From positions 471,746,400 to 471,810,399 of the forward strand of contig NC_081406.1 in the NCBI RefSeq assembly GCF_030272615.1: DNA of 64,000 nt, in the 5' to 3' direction. Positions within the stretch are counted from its first letter, which is position 1. The number at the start of each line of letters is the position of its first letter. Below, in pieces: positions 54,064-64,000 of the stretch. This DNA is from Cryptomeria japonica (Eukaryota; Streptophyta; Pinopsida; Cupressales; Cupressaceae). A program made the position numbers and the translations under genes. The notes beneath the pieces were generated by a model. That model had not been told where the DNA came from, made no database searches, and saw only the letters and a list, made by a program, of their open reading frames with translations.

Positions 54064-57000
54064 CCCACAGATCATGTCAAATCGTCTGCCTGGTATATTG
54101 ATTCAGGTGCCTCTCGTCATTTCACCCACCGTTGAGACTGGTTCACTGACTACCAGCCTTATTCAGATTATGTTATATTTGGTAGCGGGGAAGAATACAC
54201 GGTTCTCGGCAAAGGCAACATTCAGATTCAGTTTGTTGGGAGGAATCTCATTTTCCTCGATGTCTTCCACGTTCCAGGGATGGAACTCAATCTACTCTCA
54301 GTCAGTCAGATGTTGCGACACTCTCCACGATTGGATGTCACCTTCAGTTCACATCAGTGCACCATCACTAATCGAGAGACTCAGTCAGTTGTTGTAGTTG
54401 GTCTTGAGGATCATGGTCTTTTCAGACTTGCAGATTCTGGTGTTTCTCAAGACCTAGCTATGGCTGCTCAACAGTCTTCTCTCAGTACACTTTGGCATCA
54501 GTGATATGGGCACTTAAATGTGCGCTATCTTGCTCAGCTTGCTCGGGACGCGCTTGTCCTCAGATTGCCAGAGATTCAGACTCAGCAGCCTGGAGTTTGT
54601 GATGCATGCCAGGCTGGGAAGCAACATTGCACACCCTTCAAAAGTGGCGATTCATGGCAAGCTTCTCAGGTACTTTAGCTTGTTCATGTTGATATCTGCG
54701 GCCCTATGGCTACTCCTTTTGTTCTTGGGTCCAGGTATTTTCTGTTGTTTGTTGATGATTTCAGTAGAAAAATGTGGGTCTATTTTCTTGCAAAGAAATC
54801 AAAACCGTTTACTGTATTTCAAAAGTTTAAACCTCTAGTTGAAAAAGAGATTGGGAAATCTATTATTGCTCTTATATCAGATAATGGGGGGAATTTTGTT
54901 CTAATGAATTCTCTAGCTTCTGTGATATTCATGGCATTAAGCACCAGTTAACCACACCCCACACACCCCAACAAAATAGTGTAATTGAACATCGGAACAG
55001 AACAATCACTGAGATGGCTAGATCCATGCTCGACCACAGACATGTTCCGAAGCAATTTTGGGCAAAAGCAGTTGACACTGCAGTCTACCTTTTGAACCGT
55101 TCACCCACTGTGGCGGTCAAAGGCAAGACTCTTGAAGAGCCCTGGTTAGGTCGCAAGCCCAAAATCAGTCATTTGAAGGTTTTCAGCTCCCTTGCTTATG
55201 TTTAGATCCCTGATGCTTCACGCACCAAGTTGGATGCCAAGAGCCAGAAACTTATGCTTACTGGATATAGTTGTCTTGACAAATCCTACCGCTTGATCGA
55301 CATTGAGACATCTCGTCTCTTGTATAGTCGTGATGTAGTCTTTGATGAGCAGCAAGGACCCTTCATGCCTGTATCTCTTGTTCCTGATTCAACAGACCAG
55401 CCTATGAAGGCTCATGATTTGGGAGTTAGACTTCCATTAGGTCCACCTGATGGAAGGGCTCTTGCAACTCCAGTAGCTCCAGTTATCCCGATGATTCTTG
55501 TACATACACCTCTGGCTTCTCTTGCAGGATCACCCAGATTTACAGATGCTTCACCTGATTTTGATCCGGATTCTTCTAATGAAGAACCTGATCATAGAGC
55601 ATCCCCTGATGCTAATGTTGGTCCTTCTCCTCTCCGGCCTAAATGGTGGGCCAAGACACTTGTTGATCTTCAGGATGATGAACTCATCGATGGGAGAACT
55701 GCTCGGGAAAAGAGCCAACTTGCAAGGACAGTTAATTTTTCTCTCATGGCCAACATTCACAGTGTGTTTAAACCTCAGACATACTCTGAGGCCAAAGGTA
55801 TTCCAAAGTGGGAATAAGCTATGCAATCTGAACACCAAAGCCTGTTGAAGAATCACATCTGAGAACTTTCTGATCTTCCACCAGGGAAGAAACCCATTGG
55901 GGTAAAAGTACAAAGCTATGTCACACTTTTATAAAAGAAATGGTCAATATTTATTCAACTTTGTAAATTAAATCAACAGAAAGTGAAATATATATTTTGA
56001 ATTTTTAAATGATGTAAACTAATAAACGTTATATTATTATCTCTATTTTATGTTTTTAATTCTAACAAAAAAATTTTAAAAAATTTGAATGTAGCTTTTT
56101 ATAAAGTAAACACCATAATTTAATTGCTAAAAAAATGTTGAAATTGAAGTTACACAAGCCACCACACTTTATTTAGTAAATTTTACCTTTTTTCTTGATT
56201 TTTTTTTATATATTGATAACTTGAAACTTTAATGCATGGATACATTTTTTACTATTTTTTATAAATATATATTTTTCAATAAATTTGAAAAGTTGTGTGT
56301 GCTAAAATATAACTCTTTCCAATTCCCACCACCTTTTTTCTTAATTGTTTATCCAAATTAGAAAAGAATTGTATCATCTTGACATAGATACTTTTATCTA
56401 TTGCATCATTTTTTTTCAATTTTTTTTTAATAAATTTTAGTATTTTTCCTTGACAAGATAATCAACCTTATATTTTAGTGTTGATGACCTACTTTCAATA
56501 AAAATAAAATATAAAATATAAAAACTAATTAAAATATTAAAACATATATATTTTTAAAAAATCACTTATAAATCTATAAAAGGGTATTTTTACATTTCAA
56601 AAAAAAAATTATTTATAAGAGTAGGAGTTGTTGAAACATCGATTTTTTTTTTTTTTTGTAATTAGACCAAAAGTAGTATAAAATATACATTTAGTAGACA
56701 CTTCCAATTTGAATAGTTGTGGCCCATATATAACTTAGCTATAATGAATCTATATAGACCATATGTTTGACTAAAATTAATTTTTAGTTAGAATTACCTA
56801 AATTCAGTTTTGCTAATAAGTTAGTCTGAAACGTGACACAGTTTTGTGCTTTTACCCATTGGTTGCAAATGGGTCTACAAAATCAAATACAAGTCTGATG
56901 GTACTTTGGATAAGTACAAAGCTCATTTAGTTGCAAAAGGCTTTTCTCAGCGTCAGGGCATTGATTATGAGGAGACCTTTGCTCCTATCGCAAAGATGAG

Positions 57001-58288
57001 CACTATCAGATTAGTCCTAGCCATGGCAGTACAGTTTGGTTGGAAGGTCCATCAGATGGACGTCAAGAGTGCTTTCCTGAATGGTGACCTACAAGAAGAG
57101 GTCTACATGACACAGCCTCCAGGTTTCAAGGTTGCAAGTAAAGAACACTAGGTTCTTGGATTGGTGAAAGCTCTCTATGGTTTGAAGCAGGCCCCTAGGG
57201 CATGGTACATGAAAATTGATAAGTACCTCAGTGATCAAAGCTTCAAGAGGAGTTCTTCAGACTCAAACTTGTACATCAAAACTATTGACAGTGATATCAT
57301 CCTTCTGGTCATTTATGTGGATGATTTGATCATCACCGGCAGTTCCGCATCTTTGATTCAGGGAATCAAACAAAGTTTATGCTAGTCTTTTGACATGACT
57401 GACCTTGGGCTCATGCATTATTGCCTAGGTGTTGAGGTTTGGCAGCAGCCTTCTAGTATATTCATATCTCAGTCTAAATATGCTATGGCTCTGTTAGACA
57501 AGTTTCGTATGCAAGATTGCAAGACTACATCTACACCTATGGAGAAAGGTCTGAAGTTATAAGCCCAGTCTGATTCTCCTGTTGATGATACTACATACAG
57601 GCAACTAGTAGGTAGTCTCATCTACCTCTCTGCTACTAGACCTGATATCAACTTCGCAGTCAGCTACATTTCACGCTTTATGACAGCTCCCAAGGCTGAT
57701 CATTGGATAGCCGCAAAGCGTGTGCTTCGTTATGTGAAGGGCACTACTGATTATGGAATTCTCTACTCTCGGAGTTCTAATCCTAGACTCTATGGATTCA
57801 CAGATTCAGATTGGGTCGGCTCTATTGACGATAAAAAGTCAACTTCTGGATATGTGTTTAGTTTGGGATCCGGTGTCGTCACATGGACCAGTAAGAAGCA
57901 GCAGGTTGTTTCTCTCTCCTCTACAGAGGCCGAATACAGAGGGGCAGTTAAGGCAGGTTGTGAAGCTATTTGGCTTCATCAGATGCTTGGGGATATGCAT
58001 ATGTCACCAGCAAGACCGACCACCTTGTTTGTTGATAACGATGGCGTTATCAAGTTAGCACGTAATCCAGTCTTCCATGAACGAACCAAGCATGTAGATG
58101 TCCATTGTCATTACATACGGCAACTGGTTGAAGACATGATCATAGACTTGCAGTATGTTCCTACAATGGATCAGACTGCAGACATTTTCATCAAGCCACT
58201 TGGTCCAGATAAGTTTGTCAAATTCAGAGGACAGCTAGGTGTAGTGGATAGATTAACCATTAAGGGAGGGTATTACGATAATAGATAG
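54064..58288 (+). pseudogene. Copia-5 pol: protease, integrase, RT, RNase H, interrupted by a MITE-like insertion
   Basis: Protease WYIDSGASRHFTHR near 54092, then LDVFHVPGMELNLLSVSQML; LWHQ.YGHLNVRYLAQL near 54490; CDACQAGKQHCTPF near 54602; integrase LFVDDFSRKMWVYF near 54742, LISDNGGNFV near 54871, QQNSVIEHRNRTIT near 54967, IPDASRTKLDAKSQKL near 55206. RT start PPGKKPIG (55880) is cut by the insertion and resumes CKWVYKIKYKSDGTLDKY near 56866; [16 protein letters not shown] near 57167; YVDD at 57314-57325. RNase H: GSIDDKKSTSGYVFSLGS near 57822, SSTEAEYRGAVKAGCEA near 57918, ADIFIKPLGPDKF. Stops include TGA at 54133 and 54502, TAG at 54678, 55203, 57149 and 57383; a frameshift lies near 54900. 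Confidence 0.93.
55901..56853. mobile_element. 953-bp A/T-rich MITE-like element inserted in Copia-5 RT
   Basis: The 9-bp direct repeat ACCCATTGG flanks it (55892-55900 and 56854-56862). Imperfect terminal inverted repeats: left GGGTAAAAGTACAAAGCTAT then GTCAC (from 55900), right its near reverse complement (gtgacacagttttgtgcttt then taccc, 56833-56857). Removing the insert and one repeat restores the RT frame. The interior is very A/T-rich and has no ORF. Nine bases would fit a Mutator-like element, but the repeat overlaps the inverted repeats, so 5-8 bp is also possible. Confidence 0.85.
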
Positions 58289-58475
58289 TTTCTATTTATT
58301 GTTAATGGTTATCTACTGTAATATTTTGTAAATACTTAGTTAGTTGTTAGCTAGAATAGAATGTTTCTATTATTCAAGATCATTTCCTAAGGAAACATCG
58401 TCTTTCTTCTTGTATATAAAGATCTATTGATCTTTGTTAATATTAAGCAAATATTTTACCAATTACTTCATAATA
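58271..58475 (+). repeat. Copia-5 right LTR
   Basis: Begins TATTACGATAATAG after aagggaggg and ends CTTCATAATA. TATA box at 58413. Two of the differences from the left LTR change CG to CA, consistent with methylcytosine decay. Confidence 0.92.
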
Positions 58476-58487
58476 TTAGGAAACTAT

Positions 58488-59010
58488 TATTTGTAATATT
58501 TACTCACTATTGTTTATAATACATTCATAAGGGGTGATGTGTTCCACTAACATCATAAAGGTGGGTCGTGACACAATTAGTTAATATTTTCTTTCCCACA
58601 TGTGGACGCCTATAATGGGGTAATTAACAACTTAAGAAGTGAACAAATAAGTGACCTTAGGCTTCTCCAAGTGGGAGCTTGGAAGAGGTAATATGGTCTC
58701 TTGATATTTCATCATTTATTATATTTAATGTGATGTTTATCTTGCAAAATTGGGTGCCCTAGTTGGAGAGAAAGTGTTGGAGCCAAAACCAATGACCTTT
58801 CGATGTCCATGGAGGTAATCTAAGGATTGTGGTCATTTGGAATGAAGAGCCTTCTTTGAACACCTTTATTGGTTGTTTTAGAGCTATTACCATTCTATAA
58901 ATTTATCTCTCTAGATGTGGATTGTATGAAATGAGGAACAATTAAATGTAGAGTAATTTGCGAGAACAAGGACATGTGGGAGACACAATAAGGTTGTTCA
59001 CAAGTACACA
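58488..59010 (+). repeat. Dispersed LTR-like repeat, copy 2
   Basis: Parallels 20797-21335: ttataatacattcataagg, cccacatgtggac, agcttggaagaggtaa, gagagaaagtgttggagcca and onward. By eye roughly 80-85% identical with small indels. No coding sequence attached. Confidence 0.8.
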
Positions 59011-59849
59011 TGTGGGATTTTATGTTGTAGTTGTCCAAGCCTTGTATCACATCATTTGATTGTTTAATTAGATAGAGATTAATCTTCACAATCTTTAGTA
59101 GTGAATTTTTTTATTTTCCAATAGAAAACAAACCCCACCACTAGACTTTTTGAGATCTTGCAAAGTCCAGCACATCAATAAACACACAAGGGATTATTAA
59201 GGATGATAATCAAGCAAAATTTTCACAAAAGTAATACTCACTTAGAGTCTCTCAAATCAATATAAATGGTGGGTTAAAACAAGGCCACTATAACAAGATG
59301 GACAAGAACCTAAATTTGTTTGCAATTTGAGATGTGAAATAAGGCTCCACCATGTAGATTGTCAATATGACTTGAAATTTGGCCAAGGGACATCTTCCTA
59401 TTAAAGTAAAAGGTTTGGAAATAAGAAGTTGCCAATCTAGTACAACTCTCATTTGTAGACATGCCTCTACAAATTTTTAAATGAAAGTTATACATCTCTT
59501 TCAATAAGAAAGCAAAATATGTAGAGTCATAATAATCCATGAGAGATTAGAAAGAACCAAATTAATCTATTGAAAGACAAAAATAAAATTAAAAAATCCT
59601 CGAATCTCAATAATCAAGAGAGTATTTATTACAAAATGTTTCTTGGTCTTTGTTTCTCAACAATATGTGACAAGTACAACCCTCCTAAGGAATACAATTG
59701 TATGTCTCAATGTGAAGCTTATGAGAGAAAGTTTGAATTGTGCAAGAGAAACATTTGACTACAAGTTAGTTGGAGTCTACCATACTCCAATGGAGATGAG
59801 TCCACTAAAGTAGGGAAGTAGATCTAAGTAATGATGAAGTTTTAAAGAG
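59011..59849. other. No gene recognised; may be decayed LINE sequence
   Basis: Weak minus-strand open stretches near 59310-59540 have no recognisable motif. The neighbouring LINE remnant ends somewhere in this region. Confidence 0.3.
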
Positions 59850-60680
59850 GTAGCTATCTAGGTTGAACACGTGGATGTGTGCTTTGTAAATTTTAATAGG
59901 AATACCCTTGTTCACCTCCCTCATAAAGAGATTACGAGCATTCTAGAAGTGAGCTAGCAATATCAAGGTTAATAAGGCACGCTATTGCATACAACAAGAC
60001 TCAAGCCAACAATCCACCAATACCATAAAGAATTAAAGAGCAAGACAAGGATGCCTAGGATGGCCAATCTGGGAGGTGTACATTAATCTCAACCTATGTA
60101 TCATAGTCACCACATGGAATAATATTAAAGTGACGAGAGAAGTTATGCCAAATTATGCAAAGGTGGTGGTCGAAGGCATTGATCTCTCAATATTGTGTTT
60201 AGATTAAACATTGTAGCCAATACTCTATTTATTTGACTTTGATCGACAACTTGAAGGGATGGTCCCCATATATCACAACCATGCAAGATGGTAGACATGG
60301 CTAGTGAGTGAAATAGACAAATCTTCATTTAAATGTCTGAAATTGAACTTGAAAGCATTTTTTTTCATGAGTGGTTAAAGCAACATATCACTTGCTTAGT
60401 CTTGAGTCACTATTTGAAGTTTAGCTAAAGTGTAGGCCAAATAACAAGAATCCCATATAAACATATGAAGAAACAACCTTAACGTTCTCATTTCACATAA
60501 AAATCACCTCATGTGCCTTCTTTTAGGAGATTCTGAAAGCCATAACTTTTGTTTTCCCCAAACTAACTTGAAGTTGATAGTCATCACAAAACAAAGGCAA
60601 ACAAACATTGTTGATATCTCCTTAAGGTTTAAGGCCAAATCTAATAGAACTAATTGCTATTTGTGATAATTATTGTTTCT
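59850..60680 (-). pseudogene. LINE-type reverse transcriptase remnant (C-terminal part)
   Basis: Minus strand. LQVSLGKTKVMAFRIS near 60570 matches the RT phrase (N..KT..M.F), followed by VSSYVYMGFLLFG near 60470 (V..Y.YLG). The thumb-like FHSLAMSTILHGCDIWGPSL is near 60310, then INRVLATMFNLNT and LRPPPLHNLA. These are typical of non-LTR elements (RTE/jockey/L1-like), but the clade is not clear. The upstream catalytic YADD region is not seen, and stops are frequent. Confidence 0.7.
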
Positions 60681-62406
60681 TCTTTATGCACATGTAAGCA
60701 CTAATTTGTTTGATATGAAATGGTTAGCTTTATGATGAGTTTTTTTCCTAAAAAATACAAGGGGAACGAAAGCATTAATCATCAACTACTTATGGGTTAT
60801 GCTTGATGTAAATGTTGATGAGAACAATATGAAACAAAATTTCATTCATTGTGTGAGTATTTCTCATGTTGACGTTTTTATGTTGAGAAACTAAAAACTA
60901 CTAGACGCACATAAGAGTGCAAGTACACAAAACCAAAATTGATGTAAAACAAAATTTTAGTCATTGTGCAACCAATTCTTATTTCAAAGTTTTAAGCTTA
61001 GAAACTATAGTTACCACTCCATATTCACATAAGTGTGTGAGTGCACTCGAATAGTATGAAGCATCTTATAAGAAATCCATAGGTACATATCTTGAATTTG
61101 ATGCTAGTTCGAGGATCGGTTTGATGTTTTAGCAAAATTCTTGCTTAGGAGAGAAGATTTGTGATTTCGTCTATGCAAGATTTTGATTTCTTAACATAAA
61201 GATTTAGAGGGATATGGAGCATTTGTATTTTGGGTGCCTTGACTAGAATTAAGTAAGGCTGACAAATCTCGTATGTTTTGTCAAGTATGGCATTGCTTTA
61301 CCCACGTCAACTAACCCCTTTTCATCCACATGGAGCTGCTGCTAAGACTAATGCTAGACAATAATATATTTTGGTAGATAAATTTTACATGCTAAATGCT
61401 ACTACCAGATAGAGACTCCTTTGCAATTATATGCACAAAACTTAGTTTGTCCAAGTTGGTAGGGATCTCAAAGTCAAATCAAATGATGAAGAAAACATTT
61501 CATCATATATAATCCAATGAGCAGATTCAAAGACATGTTTTAAATAGCTTGGAGTAATGAAAGATGTATTGTACTCAGGACAAGAACAAAATCACATCAG
61601 TTCAAAACTAAAAATTAGAATTTAGAATTTTATATTACACATATAGCAATAAGAAGACACCCATATTTTATCATATATATTTTGTGATGGAATCAATCAT
61701 AGCATAACTGCTATAACTAGATTCAAAATCATGTTTCTTTTTTAGGTCTTAGAGGATATTCTGTTTCTTTTTGAGGTTTTAAAAGAAAATTTAAATATAG
61801 ATTTATAATTTTATATACACAAGAATATAGAAAGAAACATAGCCCAAACACAGAATATCTGAGCCTCCTGAAAGCAATGATAAAACTTACATCTATACAA
61901 GACACTTCTAAAACAATAGCAAGATGCAAAAATAATAGCTTAAAAAAAGGAGGGTACCCCTTTTTTTCTGTTATGAGTTGTAGCAAGAAGTTGGAATTGT
62001 GAATGTTGGTGTCAAGCCAAATATCGAAAAACAGGATCCAAGACATTATCTACCTCAAATATTGGATCTGCAGCAATCAATCCCTGAAACCCATAATAAC
62101 TGTGGATTTCAATACCATTAAGAACACTACGAAAAAGGGAGGAGGATCATGAGTCAACCACCAATGTACCATTTCCTTGATTGATTTGACAGAAAAGTCG
62201 TGGATTGTAGATAATAGAAACTAAGAACAGAAATACATAACAGAAAAATAATAAATTAGATTGTGTGATTTATCTCTACAAATTGGCTAAGCCACAAAAG
62301 AATGATCAAAGCCAATGTCAATGATTCCATGCGATTAGATCACTAACCTACACCTTTCAACATCATTTCTGATAACGCAGACACAAAAATGACAGTTCAG
62401 ATTTGA
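60681..62406. other. No gene recognised
   Basis: A/T-rich sequence without credible ORFs. A 28-bp phrase (gtttcttttt.aggt.tta) is repeated near 61733 and 61761. Confidence 0.35.
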
Positions 62407-62500
62407 TCCCGGGGTATAGACCGGTTGGTCAAGCCGTTGAAAGACACGGACGATCGACGCAAGTTCAAACCTCATCCAAACGAAAAAGCCAGTTTAACCA
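62407..62500 (+). mobile_element. tRNA-derived SINE-like sequence
   Basis: Box A-like tagaccggttgg (62417-62428) and box B-like agttcaaacct (62462-62472) are 33 bp apart, the arrangement of a tRNA-derived Pol III promoter. The phrase ggtatagaccggttggtcaa then gccgttgaaag is typical of plant SINE heads. There is no complete cloverleaf, no clear poly(A)/T tail and no TSD, so it could also be a decayed tRNA or chance. Confidence 0.45.
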
Positions 62501-62521
62501 GCCATGCCCAGGGTGGGTCCC

Positions 62522-64000
62522 TGTTGTGACCATTTCACACATCGCCCCATTGAAAATGGGGACCCCCTCTTTTTGCTCATTTTTCCCTCGTTTTTCGCCT
62601 TCGTTTTTAGGATTTTGTTAGTCAGTTAGTTGTCTGGATTTAGGGTCAACCCTTAGGGTTTTAATTTCTGTCTTTTCAGGCCAAAATCCAGTCGTTTTTG
62701 AGAGCTTTTGGGCTTCCTTTTCTAGGATGCAAATTTTGAATGCAATGAATTTGCCAGAATGGTCTAATGTTCAATTGGAATGTTGATGCAGAGCTTAAAT
62801 TTGTCTAAGTATTGAGAGTGAAGTGTGAATTTTTGTCCGATTGAATATTTTGACTAAATTTTGACTTTTTTGATTTTTGATCCTGGGCATTGGAAATGAT
62901 TTGTTTTTGCCTTGTGAAGTGTTAAAATGTGAAAAATCATGTTATTTTGGCCTGTAGGAGCAAAATCGCTCCTGTCCCTCAGTGAAGGATGGGAGCTCAT
63001 TTTCAAATATCTCACTATTCCTGCAGAGTCAAGACGAATTTCAAATTGGAAGTGATGGAGAACGGCGAGATCTTTCCATTGAATATAAATTGAAGATTTT
63101 CATGAGCACCGAAACGCCTCCAGGAGGAAAATCGCTCCTGTCCCTCAGTGAAGGACCGGAGCTACAAATCAAATTTTGCCTTGTCCTTGCGAGATTTCGT
63201 TGATTTGATGATTTGAAGAGGTCCAAAGGAAGATGCTTTACCAAATGAATATAATTTGAAGTGCTAACACAAAGGAGAATGGTCCAGAATGCAAAGTTCG
63301 CTCCTGTCCCTCCACAAGGGACCAGGGCGAAGTACCTTATAGCTCCCGTCCCTCTCCCAGGGACCAGAGCGATGTCCTTCATTGAGAAAAATCCAGGCAA
63401 AAATCAAGACAAGTTTACGTCCAAAGGCAAGGAAGAGCGTGAGATGAACTCATTGAATACAAATTGAAGATTTTTAAACGTCCACAAGGGTCCCAAAATG
63501 CCCAGTTCGCTCCTGTCCCTCAGGAAGGGACCAGAGCGATTTTGTTATAATTAATTTTCTTGCCAAGTTGCAGACGATATCAAGGCATGGATGAATGGAG
63601 TAGAGCATGACGAATCCGTTGAATATAAATTTGGAACCTGACAAAATGAAATGAAGGCCACAAGAGATGGATCGCTCCTGTCCCTCTCCAAGGGACCAGG
63701 GCGATACAATGGTTATATTGCCTTTTACTTAAGTTTGAAATCGATCTAAGTCAAGACGAAGGGTGGCAAGAACATCTTAAGGCATCTTCATCGAGCACAA
63801 GCACTTAAAGGTCATCACAATGAAGAAATTTGCACCCTAAGACCTAGTTCGCTCCTGTCCCTCAGGAAGGGACCAGGGCGATGTTGGATATATTGGCCAT
63901 TTCATGCAAGATTTACGTAAGATCAAGGGTTTGCAAGGTCTTAGAGGGTCCATGGTGCCTTTGAAGGTGATACACAAAGATTTTGAACGTAAAATGATCA
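62522..64000 (+). repeat. Probable Gypsy-type LTR entering the window edge
   Basis: TGTTGTGACCATTTCACACA at 62522 follows ccagggtgggtccc, which could serve as a polypurine tract. The inside contains a tagggtttt-type plant LTR sequence (62640-62670) and the hairpin array. No coding sequence is visible, and the other end lies beyond the window, so this is inference. Confidence 0.45.
62966..63881. repeat. Hairpin-bearing tandem repeats, spacing about 166 bp
   Basis: The element TCGCTCCTGTCCCTC...GGGACCAGGGCGA, which folds on itself, occurs at 62966, 63132, 63298-63330, 63341-63372, 63507-63539, 63672-63704 and 63849-63881. Between hairpins the phrase ttgaatataaattgaagatt recurs (about 63077, 63246, 63444, 63609). 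The array continues to the window edge. Confidence 0.85.

Larger units (their letters stand above)
52403..58475 (+). mobile_element. Copia-5: Copia element with 205-bp LTRs, partial tandem arrangement
   Basis: LTRs 52403-52607 and 58271-58475 differ at about five positions in 205. Primer site, gag, protease, integrase, RT and RNase H are all present. The coding region is interrupted by a 953-bp insertion at 55901-56853. Upstream of the left LTR lies another pol end (52267-52402), so the arrangement is pol-end, LTR, interior, LTR, as expected from recombination between LTRs of neighbouring copies. No TSD can be assigned. Confidence 0.93.

Noticed and set aside
60143-60328. Intact LINE RT
   Set aside because: Only the C-terminal phrases are present; catalytic motif absent and stops frequent, so kept as a remnant only.
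61729-62046. Minus-strand 105-codon hydrophobic ORF
   Set aside because: Hydrophobicity comes from A/T-rich sequence; ends in a local duplication; no homology recognised.
62966-63881. Regularly spaced palindromic repeats resembling a CRISPR array
   Set aside because: Spacing of about 166 bp with related, not unique, spacers, in a plant nuclear context; a tandem repeat, not CRISPR.

Overview
This window looks like nuclear DNA of a large-genome seed plant. Almost all of it is built from plant-type LTR retrotransposons (Ty1/Copia and Ty3/Gypsy with a chromodomain), hAT-like and MITE-like DNA transposons, LINE and SINE remnants, and tandem repeats. There are no bacterial-style operons, and I see no rRNA gene, intact tRNA gene or intact host gene. 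A gymnosperm is plausible from the density of old nested elements, but the sequence does not prove it.

Layout from left to right. 1-6528 is a Sirevirus-like Copia element whose 5' LTR is cut by the window edge. 6541-7278 is a broken, intronless fragment of a DRM-type de novo DNA methyltransferase gene. About 7300-10298 is the 3' part of a minus-strand Tork-like Copia, cut at 10299 by the LTR of a minus-strand chromodomain Gypsy (10299-13944) that has lost its RT/RNase H and its integrase core in frame. 15557-20472 is a complete Copia element with 5-bp target duplications. 20797-22251 holds a dispersed LTR-like repeat and a 391-bp MITE-like element. 23219-36232 is a Copia element interrupted first by an LTR-like insert carrying a 76-bp repeat, then by a complete 7.5-kb Sirevirus-like element (26154-33640, TSD ACACC). 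That inner element has no protease, integrase or RT and instead carries a long unknown ORF with its own TATA box. 36233-42178 is a minus-strand Tekay/Del-like Gypsy.

43262-51250 is a convergent gene pair. A plus-strand hAT-superfamily transposase gene has a recognisable promoter and a 5'-UTR intron. Opposite it lies a roughly 1,300-codon minus-strand ORF of unknown function with a G-patch-like motif and coiled coils. 51661-52265 is a 265-bp tandem repeat. 52267-58475 is a Copia element with 205-bp LTRs, arranged as a partial tandem and broken by a 953-bp MITE-like insertion. After a second copy of the dispersed repeat (58488-59010) come LINE and SINE remnants. The right edge (62522-64000) appears to be a Gypsy-type LTR filled with hairpins about 166 bp apart.

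Three things stand out. Several unrelated LTRs carry arrays of small hairpins whose stems change together while the loop stays nearly constant. Two elements are non-autonomous but encode substantial protein: the Gag-protease-chromodomain Gypsy, and the Gag-plus-unknown-ORF Sirevirus derivative. The hAT transposase is paired with a large unknown gene. Many premature stops are TAG or TGA at positions where a conserved Trp, Gln or Arg is expected, which fits decay by deamination of methylated cytosine.
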